Below, piece after piece: positions 1-11,500 of a DNA stretch of 64,000 bases (positions within the stretch are counted from its first letter, which is position 1; every line of letters begins with the position of its first letter). The stretch covers positions 248,001-312,000 of the forward strand of contig JAJTTP010000029.1 of NCBI GenBank assembly GCA_023313575.1, written 5' to 3'. A model generated the notes under the pieces. It was not told where the DNA came from. It worked only from the letters and a program-made list of their open reading frames with translations, and searched no databases. Origin of the DNA: Eutypella sp. D-1. Its lineage: Eukaryota; Ascomycota; Sordariomycetes; Xylariales; Diatrypaceae. The position numbers were made by a program, and so were the translations under genes.

Positions 1-1606
1 AAACGATAAAATATTTGCTTTTAAGCTAAAAACAGATAATAAAATTATAACGCTCGGTAAGCTATTTAAAGCTTTTAACCTTAAAAAACTAAACGTTTTA
101 TTTAAAAAAAATACCTTTCGACCCGAAATATATAACGCCGTTAAATACCGAGGTATAACGATATTTAAATTAAAAATGGTTCGTAAAATAAAAAGTAAAA
201 ACATTTTATTACTATATAAAAAATTACGGTTAATCGTTTAAAATTACGGAAATCCTAATAAAATTTTTATTATAACTTACGTACTTATTATTTAATAAGT
301 TAATTAACGTTTTATCTTAATAATCGCTTTTATTTTACGACTTAAAAAAATAAAAATTATAATATAAAATATTATTATGGCTTATATTTAATTTAAAACG
401 CCGATATAACGCATTATTTTCGTATAATTATTTATTAAATTAAAAAAAGAATACCCCGAAAAAACGTTCTTACGTGTTATTAAATTATTATACGGCTTTA
501 TAAAATTAAACATTTATTAATTTAAAACCTATTTAAAATATTATTAACGGGAATTATATATAAAACTATTAACATTTAACCCTTATTTATTAATATTAAA
601 CTTAAAACTATTCGGGATTATAAGATTTTAAACGGATAATACGTTTAATATCGGCATTATAAATTTTTTAACATTAAAAGATAAGGCATTTACTAAGGCA
701 AAAATAAAAGCATAACCTTAAAAGGTATTCGAAAATAAATTAATTAAAAACTTTAATAACTTTTAAATCGTTATTAATAAATATAAGGTATTTATTATAT
801 AAAAAGGATAAGCCGAAAAGTTAAAACCTTTCGATTTAAAAATAACCTTTTAAAAACTAATAAAAAAATATATCGAATAATAAACACAAGAAGTATATAT
901 TTTTTTTATTTATTAACCTAAAGCTGTTTTTAATTATTTTACGGTAATATAATATATTAAGCCTGGCCTTAAAAAGGTTAAAACATTAAATGTTAAAATT
1001 AAATAATAAATAAATAATAAAAATCGCGGATTTATATTCGTTAAATTAAACCTTAAGGACCTGAAATTATACGTTTTTATTAATAGCTTATTTGCTAATA
1101 ATAAAAATATAAGCTTATAAATCGGTTATATTATTATTTTAAGTAATAAGAAATTATAAGATAATAATAAACTTAATATTAAAAGTAATATTATTTATTA
1201 ATTATTTACTAAATATAAACGTATTATTTATAACGTCCTTATTAATAAGATTTATAACATAATTTAAAGGTTTAATATAAATTATATTATTTATTACACG
1301 TTAAATATTATCCTAACCCGATTATTACTCCTTTACGCTTTATTAATTTTATATATTAATTTTTTCTTTTTATATTAATGTTTAATATAAATAAATAATA
1401 TTAATAAAAAAAAATTAATAATCGATTTAATAACTTTACGGCAGTTTTATAAAAATAAGGAAATTAACGATATCCGATAAATTTATAATGCTTATAACCC
1501 TGCCGATACCATAACGAAAACCACCTTTAATAAGGTTATAAAAACGTTTATCGAAAATAACCAAATTATTTTAAAACTAAAAAAGTAAGTAAAACGGGAG
1601 TAATAT

Positions 1607-1899
1607 TATTAACGTTTATTATTTAATTATTTAATTATTTATTTACTTTTTATAACATTTTATAATTAATAAGTTACGAAAAGAAAATAAAATAAATATT
1701 AATTATTAATAATTACTGGTATAAACTTATATATTAGTAAAAAAGTACCTATGTACCTATCTCCCGTTTATATAAGGATACGGGCTTCGCCCGTATCCCT
1801 CTCAAATAAATAGATAGACCTTAAACCAGAATATAACACCAGTTTCACCACCTTTCATTCTGTTATTATCTCTTTCCTTTACGTACGTACCTACCAACA
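1607..1899 (+). repeat. Putative 3' LTR of the copia element
   Basis: This segment follows the pol frame after a purine-rich stretch at about 1594-1606, a possible polypurine tract. It ends in CCAACA at 1894-1899. The expected start TGTTG now reads TATTA, as RIP would produce, so the ends would form a TGTTG/CAACA terminal inverted repeat. A TATA-like box (TATATAAGG, 1769-1777) lies inside, as expected for an LTR promoter. Length is about 293 bp. The 5' boundary is inferred; the 3' boundary is supported by the ketosynthase frame resuming at 1900. Confidence 0.6.
1776..1798. repeat. Perfect hairpin just downstream of the LTR TATA box
   Basis: GGATACGGG (1776-1784) and CCCGTATCC (1790-1798) are perfect inverted repeats. 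The intervening CTTCG can add one more C-G pair. It lies in a GC-rich island within the otherwise AT-rich LTR, near the expected transcription start, so it would fall in the 5' end of an LTR transcript. Confidence 0.7.
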
Positions 1900-4800
1900 C
1901 ATTGGTATGAGTAATCTCCATCTTATCAATGGAACCGGTCATAGTTACCCATTCGACCAAAGAGGCACGGGCTACGGCCGTGGGGAGGGGTTCGTGGTCT
2001 TAGTGCTAAAACGACTCGATAAAGCCCTTGTCGACCGTGATCCCATCCGTGCCGTGATATGTAGCACTGCCGTCAATCAGAACGGCAATAGTACAAGGGG
2101 AATCATGCATCCTAATAGAAAAGCTCAGGTTGAATTAATCAGGACGGCATACGAACGTGCAGATCTAAACCCGCAAGACGTAACTTATATCGAAGCGCAT
2201 GGGACCGGCACTGTCGCTGGCGACCACGAAGAACTTGGTGCTATCGCCGAATCATTTTCCAGTCCCGGCCGCCCTCGTTCCTTGCCACTTTACGTTGGAT
2301 CGAATAAGGGCTGTATCGGCCATACCGAAAGTACGAGTGGCTTGGCTAGTATCGTCAAAGCCGTACTGATACTGGATCGACAAGTGGTTCCGCCCGTAGC
2401 TGGATATAAAGAGCCCAAGACGGGCCTTCCACTGGAATGCATACACATACCAGTAAAGCCAACCCCATTGCCGCAGCTAGAGCATATTACGCCACGGGTA
2501 TCAATTAATAGTTTTGGTTTCGGTGGAACTAGTAAGATCCTGCTGTACCGTAAACTGTATCCACACGTATGCTAATCATCATATCTTCTCAGATGCTCAT
2601 GCTATCGTGGAACGGGGTATACGGAGGCCACATGAAGCGATAGGGGGTTCTTGTGACGCCTCACCTAGGCTGTTCATACTCTCTGCAAATAGCCGGCGAT
2701 CTCTCATCACCTTACTTGTCGCTTATCGCGAATGGCTCGAGAACAACCCAGGGGCTGACTTAACTAGCCTTTCGTACACACTATGTTGCCGACGGACTAA
2801 GTTACCCTGGCGCTTCAGTTGTGTTGCACGTGACCTTAAAACTTTGAAGGAAAGTATACACACCCATCTCGATACATACAAGCCGACGTCCATCAGTACC
2901 TCCAACATTCTCAAGATTTTTGTTTTCGCCGGCCAGGGCACCCAATGGCTCGGCATGGGCCGCGAACTCCTCACGGAATGCCCTTCTTCAGTCTTCCGCG
3001 ACAACATTCAAGTCTCACGTGATATACTATTCAAACTAGGTGCTACTTGGGACCTCGAAGAGGAGTTGCTTTGTGAAGATGTTGAGCACAGTCTTCTCAA
3101 TACAGCAGAGCTAGCCCAGCCCGCGATAACGGCGTTGCAGATCGCGCTGGTATCGCTACTCGCAGCTCAAGGTGTTTCTCCAGACGTTGTAGTAGGCCAT
3201 TCAAGTGGAGAAATTGCTGCAGCGTTCGCAGCTGGATACTTGACGCACTCTACGGCCTTGGACATTGCCTATTATCGTGGGTTCTTAGGAGCCATTTCCA
3301 GGTCACGAAGTACTACGAGAGGCAGTATGATGTCGGTTGGCTTGGGGGAAGCAAAAGTGGTACCCTACCTGAACGCTTTGACCCGTGGGTATGCCACAAT
3401 AGCTTGTGTTAACAGCCCCAAGTCCGTTACGATATCTGGTGACGTCGATGCCATCGATGAATTGGCTTCGCACCTCGAGTCTACAAGTATATTCTTCCGT
3501 CGGCTGCCTATAGACACGGCCTACCACTCAGATCATATGCGTCTAGTAGCCGAGGACTACGAAAACCGTATTAGAGATCTTGAAGTCGCGTCATGTCACA
3601 GATATGTCACCTTTGTATCCTCCGTCTCAGGTCAGATGAAATCATCTGGTTTCGATGCTACATACTGGGTCACTAATTTAGTATCGCCCGTGCGTTTCTA
3701 TGACGCCGTCAAGACTATTGGAAACCAGTATCTCTCCAAGGGTTCCAGTACACTCCCACTGTTTATTGAGATTGGGCCACACCCATCACTGGCTGGAGCT
3801 GTCCGGCAGTCGCTCGAGACGATGCCAACGCCCAAAATCGAGTATACTTCGGTCTTGCAGCGGAAGGTGGGGGCTATGTCGAGCGCTTTAGCATTGGCTG
3901 GCAACTTGTACGAGCGCGGTGTCAATGTGGACTTTGCAGCCGTATTGGACCTATCCCCTAGGCTTGATGGGGCATCTGTCTTGCCGAACCTCCCCACGTA
4001 TACGTGGGACCACTCAGTCAAGCATTGGTATGAATCACGAATCAGTCGCGATTACCGTCTACGCCGTGCACCATATCATGATCTACTCGGGATACGGATA
4101 GATTCGACTTCCATCGAGCCACGTTGGCGCCACATTGTTGATCTGACCGCCCTGCCTTGGTTAGCTGACCACATTGTGGATGGCCTCGTGGTATTTCCGG
4201 GATCTGGATACCTATGTATGGCTTTCGAGGCTATTTTACAGCTTAGCCAAGATTCGAATCTAACATTGGAGACTATTTCTGTTCGTGATGTGGCGTTCCT
4301 GCGAGCCTTCGTCGTTCCACACCCTCCCGAGCGCACAGAGATGCAACTCAGTTTCAAACCGAGCGGAGCGGGAAAATTGCATTTTCATTTCTCCATTGCC
4401 ATATATACTGATGGCAAGTGGTATGAGCACTGCAATGGGACTATCAAAGGAGTTCCTTCTGATGGATATAAAAATGCCGGGCTAGCAACTACGCCATGTA
4501 CAGACCACGCGCCATCTATTCTTCTCAGCGGTAAAAGCTTCATAGAGGAGGAAGAGCTCTACTCCCAACTCGAAGCGTCAGGTAATAAATATGGCCCATT
4601 ATTCAGGGGCTGTAAGTCCCTTCAACTCATGCCGAACATGATGGGTGCTACAGGTGAAGTCGAGATACCGAATATTACCAAAGTCATGCCAGCAGGCCAC
4701 CAGGAACGACACCTTATACACCCCTCGACTCTCGACATAATCTTTCATACGAGCTTGTTGCCTGTGAAACAGTCATTGGGTATGGGTTCTGTTGTTCCAG

Positions 4801-7800
4801 TCCATATGGACGAGCTCTTGATATCTGGGCCAGTGGCGATGCCTCGAGATGCGGGTGCCCGGATGAACGTGATGGCGTTACCGACATCTAGCCACTTCCA
4901 TAAAAGAACTGCTTACGTCAACCTTCATGTGGAAGCGGGCACTACCCCAGTACTCTCAGTTACTGGGATGGAAATGCGAAGCATCTCATCTACTTCAGAC
5001 CGGCCCAATACTGCCGCGAAGCCTAAGAATATCTGCTATACCCTGGATTGGAAGGCGGATCTTGACTTCATTCGCTCGGAGGACTTATCACGTCCATGCC
5101 TTACTAAGCTCATCGATCACATCTGTTTCAAATATGCAGACATATCCATTATGGAATTTAAGGGCGATCATGAGGATCTCTCCCCAACCATCCTCCCCAT
5201 GATTGATGCGCAAGGCGGTAAGGTGTCTTCTTATACTTGCATTGACCTGAGGCGGGAGATTGGGAATCATCAAACCACATACCAGGAACCGATTGATACT
5301 CGAGTGAAACTCAAGACTCTGAACGCGAATGCGGGTCATGCCGATGAGGACTTCCAACAGCAGTCATCCACTGTCGTGTTAATAATGGCAATAGAGGATC
5401 TTAAACACGCATGCGCTGTGGTTGAGTTAAATGGGATTGTGTTGATCTTGCTCAAAGGTCATGATGGTTCGCCAAAGGATGTACTCGGCATCATTGATCG
5501 AGAAGTTTCAGATACGCTGGACATTCAACTGGAATTCTTTGACGCCGATCGGGACAGACTTGTCATCGCTTTACGACGAAAAAGTATCAGTGAAGTCAGG
5601 TTACTCCCCAAGACCATCCGCATCTTGACTCATTCGCCGATTTATTCGACTCCATCATGGGTGACGGCACTGGCGACTAGGCTCGGTGATTGCGTAGACA
5701 GCGTCACACTCGACCAGATATCTCCTGATCACGTCAATGATGCGCATCGCGATGTCTGCTTCCTAGTAGTCGAAGACTGTCCAGATCCGATCTTGTCTGA
5801 CGAGAATTGCTTTAGCGCCGTCAAAAAACTATTACAATGTCCGGCCCGGATTCTCTGGCTGTGCCCCGACAATCCTCCCCAGATGTACCAAATCTCCGGT
5901 TTCTCTCGCACTGCTCACGCTGAGAATACTAAGCTGCGGCTCATCACAGCTCACGCAGCAGTCGAGATACTTGAAGAAGATGAGACTCGGAACCTTCGTC
6001 TCACTAACTTCTTAGTCAATTGTCTTGGCTGCTTGGCTGCCGGGAGCGACGAGCTGCAGCCCGAGCGTGAGTATCTCATTCGCGGCGATGGTACTGTTCT
6101 TGTACCCCGCTTACAACACAGCGAAACACTTGATAAGATTGTGGCTGTCGACAAACCACAACAGTCCGAGGAGCTGCATATGTGCCGCTTTGTGGATGCT
6201 TCACGAACTCTTAAAGTTTCATCCGATAGTGCTGTTAGCAGTATTGATACCCCTGTCGCCTTCGTCGAAGATCCGGTTGCGGACACATCCGGCCTCCCCG
6301 AAGATGAAATAGAAGTGGAGACCAGAGCTGTTGGATTGACGGATGCCCACCGGACTACATCTTTATGTGAATATGCAGGAATTGTCACTCGTGTCGGATC
6401 AAGTGAAGGCAAGTTTAGTCCAGGAGACCGTGTCGTTGGCATAGGGACGCGTGTGGGTTCCAGCCGCCCACATATCTCCCTGCGTCAAGCTCTCCACTTG
6501 CCGGTGAACATACCATTCACTCACGGTGCAGAACTGCTCTTCAGCGTGTTGGCAGCTTGCTATGCACTGAAAAGACTGAGACATCTAATCTCGTCAGAAC
6601 ACGTGCTTATTCACGGCGCTTTGACCCCAGTCGGACGTGCAGTTGTCGCCGTGGCACGAACCATTGGCGCACGCATCACTGTTCTGGCTTCGGATGCTGT
6701 TGAGTCCCATGACCTGATGTACCAGCTGAACATAACGGCGGACCAAATCCTCGACGCTAGGATTTCACTGAAGCGACGAATACAATGGAGTAACATGCAT
6801 AGGGCCGGATTCGATGTCATTGTTCAAGCAACCGAGAAAAGCATACCATCGGGAGTGCTTGGCCAACTAAACAAATTTGGAAGCCTCATTTTCATCCAGA
6901 CTCCTTCTCGTTTCACCGAAAGACCAAAGGCGCTGCACAATGCTACAATACACGCGTTTAATATTATAGACGTGCTGCGCTCTGATCCAAACCATATTAC
7001 AGAACTTATGATCGAAGCTTCACTTTCCTTCAAGAGCCTACCAACGGATGGTCTCGTTTTCGCTGTTCGTGATGTGGCTGAGGTATCTGAGGCCGTGCGA
7101 CTCCTGGATACTGGCACACATAACAGGATCGTCCTAAGTGCTGAGAAGGACTCGATGGCGCCCTGCATCCTGCCAGTCTGCACGGCTCAAAATGGGTGGC
7201 AGAGGAGTGATGTGTCATATGTTATAGCTGGTGGTCTTGGTGATCTCGGCAGGCGAATTTTGGTGCTCATGGCCCGCCGGGGGGCCCAGCACTTGGTGAC
7301 TATTTCACGACGGGTCGTTAGAGATGACGATCATGAAGACTTGCAGATGCAGCTACACATGATTTGCCCCGGGTGCCGCCTTTATTGCTTGAGTGGAGAC
7401 ATCACGTCGGGCGAAGACATGGAAAAGGCTGCCACATCCCTTGCTAGGATGGGCGTTCCACCCGTTGGCGGGATCATACAATCTGCTGTTATTCTTCAGG
7501 TAAGAATAATTCCGGCTTAAGTACTACCCCTCTGTGGATTATACAGAAACAGCATCAGATGCCCATCGATACTAACAGATATAGGACCGGACGCTTGATG
7601 CAATGACCCACGATGAATACCTCGTCGCGAGCCGGATTAAAGTTGATGGTACACTCACACTACAGAGGACATTCGCATCCCCTCATCTAGTTTTTATTAT
7701 GACCCTCTCATCGGCCTCGACCATCGTTGGAACAAGCGGCCAAGGAAATTATAATGCTGGAAACACGGTTCAAGATGCCTTGCCACACACTCACATCGAT

Positions 7801-10377
7801 GCCCCCTACAACTTCATGTCTCTGAATATTGGGTGGATTGAAGACGCTCTCGCCACCGCAGATGATAAATCGCGACAGCGTGGTCTAAGTCGGGCTGGTC
7901 TTCGAAGTATTCACCCCGAAGAATTGTCGCGGTATCTCGACCATGCCCTCGGCACGGCATTGAGCAGAGTGCGTAGCCCACAGACGGTCATTGGCTTCGA
8001 TTCGACCTCCCTCTCCCACGCTTCTGATTACAGCAATAATGGAAACATCCACTCTGCCATGTTCCGACACGTTTATCAGGCGGGCGTGGCCAGATCGACT
8101 CCATCGGCCCCAGATGCACTCTCGTTCAAAGAAATAGCGTCAAGCGGCGACCGCGAAGCACTGGTCGGTCTAATCGCGAATTCTATTACGCGTAAACTCA
8201 CGCAGCTGATATCTGACGACGCTGTGCATGTCCACGAGGAAAATCGTTCAATCCTCGAGTTGGGACTCGACTCACTTGTTGCTATAGAGTTACGCAACTG
8301 GATTAGCCAGGAGTTCTACGCCCCCATGCAGTCGTCCGAGATCATCCTAGAGCAGACAATCCGAGCGCTGGCGGAGAAAGTCGCCTCCCGCTCACAGTCT
8401 AGCATAGCGGCGCTGGATGAACAACGACGTAAGGATGAGATCCCTAAAGGTGCTTCCGATCAGGAGGCCACGCTCTCGGAGGAACTAGATTATGACACTC
8501 CAACTACTAGTCTGGCGACCGATCTACCGCTGGCTTCGCTGCCCACGCTCAACCATACCATCCGGTTATTCCAGGATTCTCGAATTGCTGTTGACACGGA
8601 GACAGATCAAACCTCTCTCGTTGATGCAGTCTCTAGCTTTATGGACGGTGGAGGTCCAGCATTACAACAACAGCTGGAAATGGCAGCACCCGAGCTCATC
8701 GCTGAAAACTACGAACGGCTGATATATCTCGAGCGGCGTGAGCCTCTTCAAGATTACAGCACGTTTTCGATCGTCCACCCCTTCGATGCGCCAACGCATA
8801 CCCAAGCAATGCGAGCTGCACTCGTAACAATAGCAGGACTAACATTTATACATGACTTGGCTACTAACCGACCTCGTGGTATCGACGTTAGGAGTGAAGC
8901 TTTGGATTGGATGTTCTACACAGTACGACAGCCTGGTATAGGCGTGGATCGCGTGGCTCGGTTTACTGCTAACGAGACTGTCGCTGTCCTACGCCGAGGG
9001 CACGTGTTCCAGTTGATGCTTGGGGATGTATCAGGACCTCTGAGCGTACTGGCTATGCATAAAGCTTACTCTGCCATTATTGACGCTTCGGAGGGATCGA
9101 GGGAACCAGTGTGTGCGCTGACCGCAGACGAGCGCAGCTCATGGGCCTCAGTAAGTTTCCCCATGCATCACTTACATATCCACCTAGCATTTCAAAGACT
9201 AATCAATGGCCCGGCGTTGAAAATGTAGCTTCGCAGTGACCTTGAGCGCGACCCGGTGAATTCTATCGTCTTGTCGGCAATAGAAGAGGCAGCCTTCGTA
9301 GTGTGCCTGGACGACGAATCACCTAGCACAGCTGGAGAGCGGCATACGCAATTCCTTCACAACGGCGTCGGCCGTCCATTTTCCAACCGTTGGTTGGACA
9401 AGCCCGTCCAATTCGTGGTAACTGCGAATAGTTTATCTGCCGGTATCCACGAACACACCAAGCTCGATGGACTAGACGTGGGACCCTTGCACCGACATAT
9501 CGTAAAAACACTAATGTCGTCATACCAACAACACGATGGGGAGGTCTCAAGGTTGCCACCTGACGGTGAAGCCGTTCAAACTTCTCCTTACCCCATCCGA
9601 GAACTTGTTTGGACACCAGGAACAGCAGCGGAGAAGCACATCAGGCACCTGCAGACAGCTTTTGCCTCGCCCACATTTCCCTACCGAGCCCTGGGCTATG
9701 AGCACGTCAAATGCATTGGACTGAGTCGCGCATCTCTTCGCGGGCGCGGCGCCAGCCCCAACTCCATCGCCCACCTAACTGCTGTCCTGGCAGTCTTCTT
9801 AGTGGATGGTTTCGTGCGGCCGGCGTGGGAGGTGGTGTCACTTGGGCACTTCGCCTGGGGCCGCATCGATTGGGTTCAGACCGTGTCACCGGCTATGCGA
9901 GAGTTTGTTGAGGCCGCAGCTTGTATTAACATGGATGAAGATGATGAACCCAGTCGATCCCGCCTCCGTCTCTTACTCCATGCGGCGGCCCGCTCCTACT
10001 CGAGAACAGTATCCACCGCTATGCAAGGATCCGGCTACGTCAGCCATCTATATTCGCTACGAGCTTTAGCTGAGGAATCCAAAACTGGAGACCTGCCGGC
10101 CCTCTTCCAGACAAAGGCTTGGGATGCAACCCGCCGGGGTGGTGCTGGCCAAGATCTAAAGATTGGTTTCATGCCGTCTGGAGAGGAAGAAGGAAATGGC
10201 AACGCGCTGTATCGTGAGGGAGGTTTCTTGATGACCGGCGACCGGGGGGTTTATATCCACTGTGACGTTTCGGAGGAGAAGGCCGATTTTTACGTCTCGG
10301 CCCGGACGCAGTATGCAGCGGATGTATATTTGGCCCTACAGAAGGCATCCAGCATGGTCTCACGTCTTCTCAGGTGA
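1900..10377 (+). CDS. Highly reducing polyketide synthase with C-terminal carnitine acyltransferase domain, 5' end interrupted
   Basis: Exons: 1900-2531, 2593-7499, 7585-9150 and 9229-10377, giving 2750 residues in one frame. Order: C-terminal part of KS (EAHGTGT and NKGCIGH histidines present; the catalytic cysteine would lie upstream and is absent); AT (AGQGTQW near 2925, GHSSGE near 3198); DH from about 4078 (catalytic His in LADHIVDG, later HPSTLD); a linker at about 5030-6250 where a methyltransferase should be but with no SAM-binding motif; ER at about 6270-7160, whose usual GGVGQ nucleotide motif reads LTPVGR; KR from about 7200 (GGLGDLG, active-site Ser, Tyr and Asn near 7709-7762); ACP with GLDSL at about 8265; and from about 8540 a choline/carnitine acyltransferase-like domain with EHTKLDG (9451-9471). 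The reading frame starts directly at the LTR end, so the gene appears split by the retrotransposon. An alternative last intron (10374-10437) would end it at 10465 with eight more residues. Confidence 0.9.
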
Positions 10378-11500
10378 GACTGCTATTTGTCAAGGCTAAG
10401 AACTCCGACTAGATTCAACTCTTCTTCCTAATTGTAGGCGGATCCAATGTGTCGTATTGGATTAATTTGACTTGGCTTGATGTGATGGAGCTCTTCTATC
10501 CTGTCACCAGTGCTAACATCCATTTTTGCCTTGCACCGAGTTGTATTGCCTGCTCATTTATGACTGTGGCCGGCGTAAGTCGTGCACCTACCTATCGTCG
10601 CGCCTAAAACAAGCCGCCCTCCAGCGTAGGCGCGAATGAGAATAAGGCTTCACTGTATCAATACGCCGTTACTAGCGCTACCTCCACCAAAGCCACTATA
10701 AAAAATGTCTATTTAGTGGTTCTTTCAGTGACCTATCTCCCGATCGACCTCTGAAAGAGTAAAGCTTTAGAAGACATATAAAATAATATCAGGTGTAGCG
10801 TTCTACACTGTGGAATGACAAGCCAAGATTGCTGTTTAAGTATTTTAGCCGCCACCTACGGACTGTTTATGATTGCTTGAAGTCTAACCGGACTTGCTTT
10901 TCTTCTGAGCCACAAATCCAATTCAAAAGAGTCTTCTACGCACCTCAGTCATCACGTCCCAGTTGTAATCTTCGTAATCTGCTGTCATCTTGTCTCCCCC
11001 CAACCTGTTTTCAATGTGCAAAGCGCCACTTGGCCATACACTCCACGAGTCCTCCCACGACATCGCTAAGCAGGGAGGGGTGGCATATGCGTCAAGATTG
11101 AATAGTGTATAAAAGGGTATTAGGACTATGAACGTTCCACGGCGCCATAAAGGTACATTCGTCCTACATAGAATAACATGCGGTATTCTAGGTAACGATC
11201 CCTGGATACCACTTTTGCCCTTGCAGTCTTGCCACGAGCGCTACAATACTGCGCCCAAACATGCTCCCAGAGCCCTTGTTTTCCTAACTTGCATTCATTG
11301 TTCTTTTTCGTCTAGCCCTCGCACTCGTGTAATAATTTCTTCGTCAATAGTACCAGCAGCATATTAATTCCGCTTTTAGGGGCCGCGAGGGACGACCTCA
11401 TGGCTAAGCGCGACATAAAATACTACATGATCAAATGCTGCCTATCACTCGATGTTCAGTTCCGGCTGAAGTGGACTTCAACCACAATATAAATCGGAAG
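10378..11500. other. Intergenic, PKS to GH28 (convergent)
   Basis: This is the spacer between two convergent genes and should contain both 3' UTRs. Only short open frames without recognisable protein features are present. No tRNA, transposon frame or convincing repeat was seen. Confidence 0.6.

Larger units (their letters stand above)
1..1899 (+). mobile_element. RIP-degenerate Ty1/copia-type LTR retrotransposon, 3' part
   Basis: The stretch is extremely AT-rich, and most remaining cytosines sit in CpG or CpC, with very few CpA. That is the signature of repeat-induced point mutation. Read in the + direction the decayed frame, now full of TAA/TAG stops, still shows a copia pol layout. A reverse-transcriptase block lies around 350-520, with a relic of the QAY motif and a KPLYG-like motif near 480-510. 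An RNase H block follows, with a relic of the DSSFANN motif near 1075-1105. A near-intact NPAD-x2-TK motif at about 1494-1520 marks the C-terminus of copia RNase H, and the frame ends near 1590. The 5' half of the element lies outside the window. The family call rests on motif order and is firm; the specific lineage is not determined. Confidence 0.88.

Noticed and set aside
2532..2592. Stop after the KS fragment suggesting two separate ORFs
   Set aside because: A 61-bp intron (GTAAGA, GCTAATC branch, CAG) joins GGT to NAH, the standard end of a KS domain.
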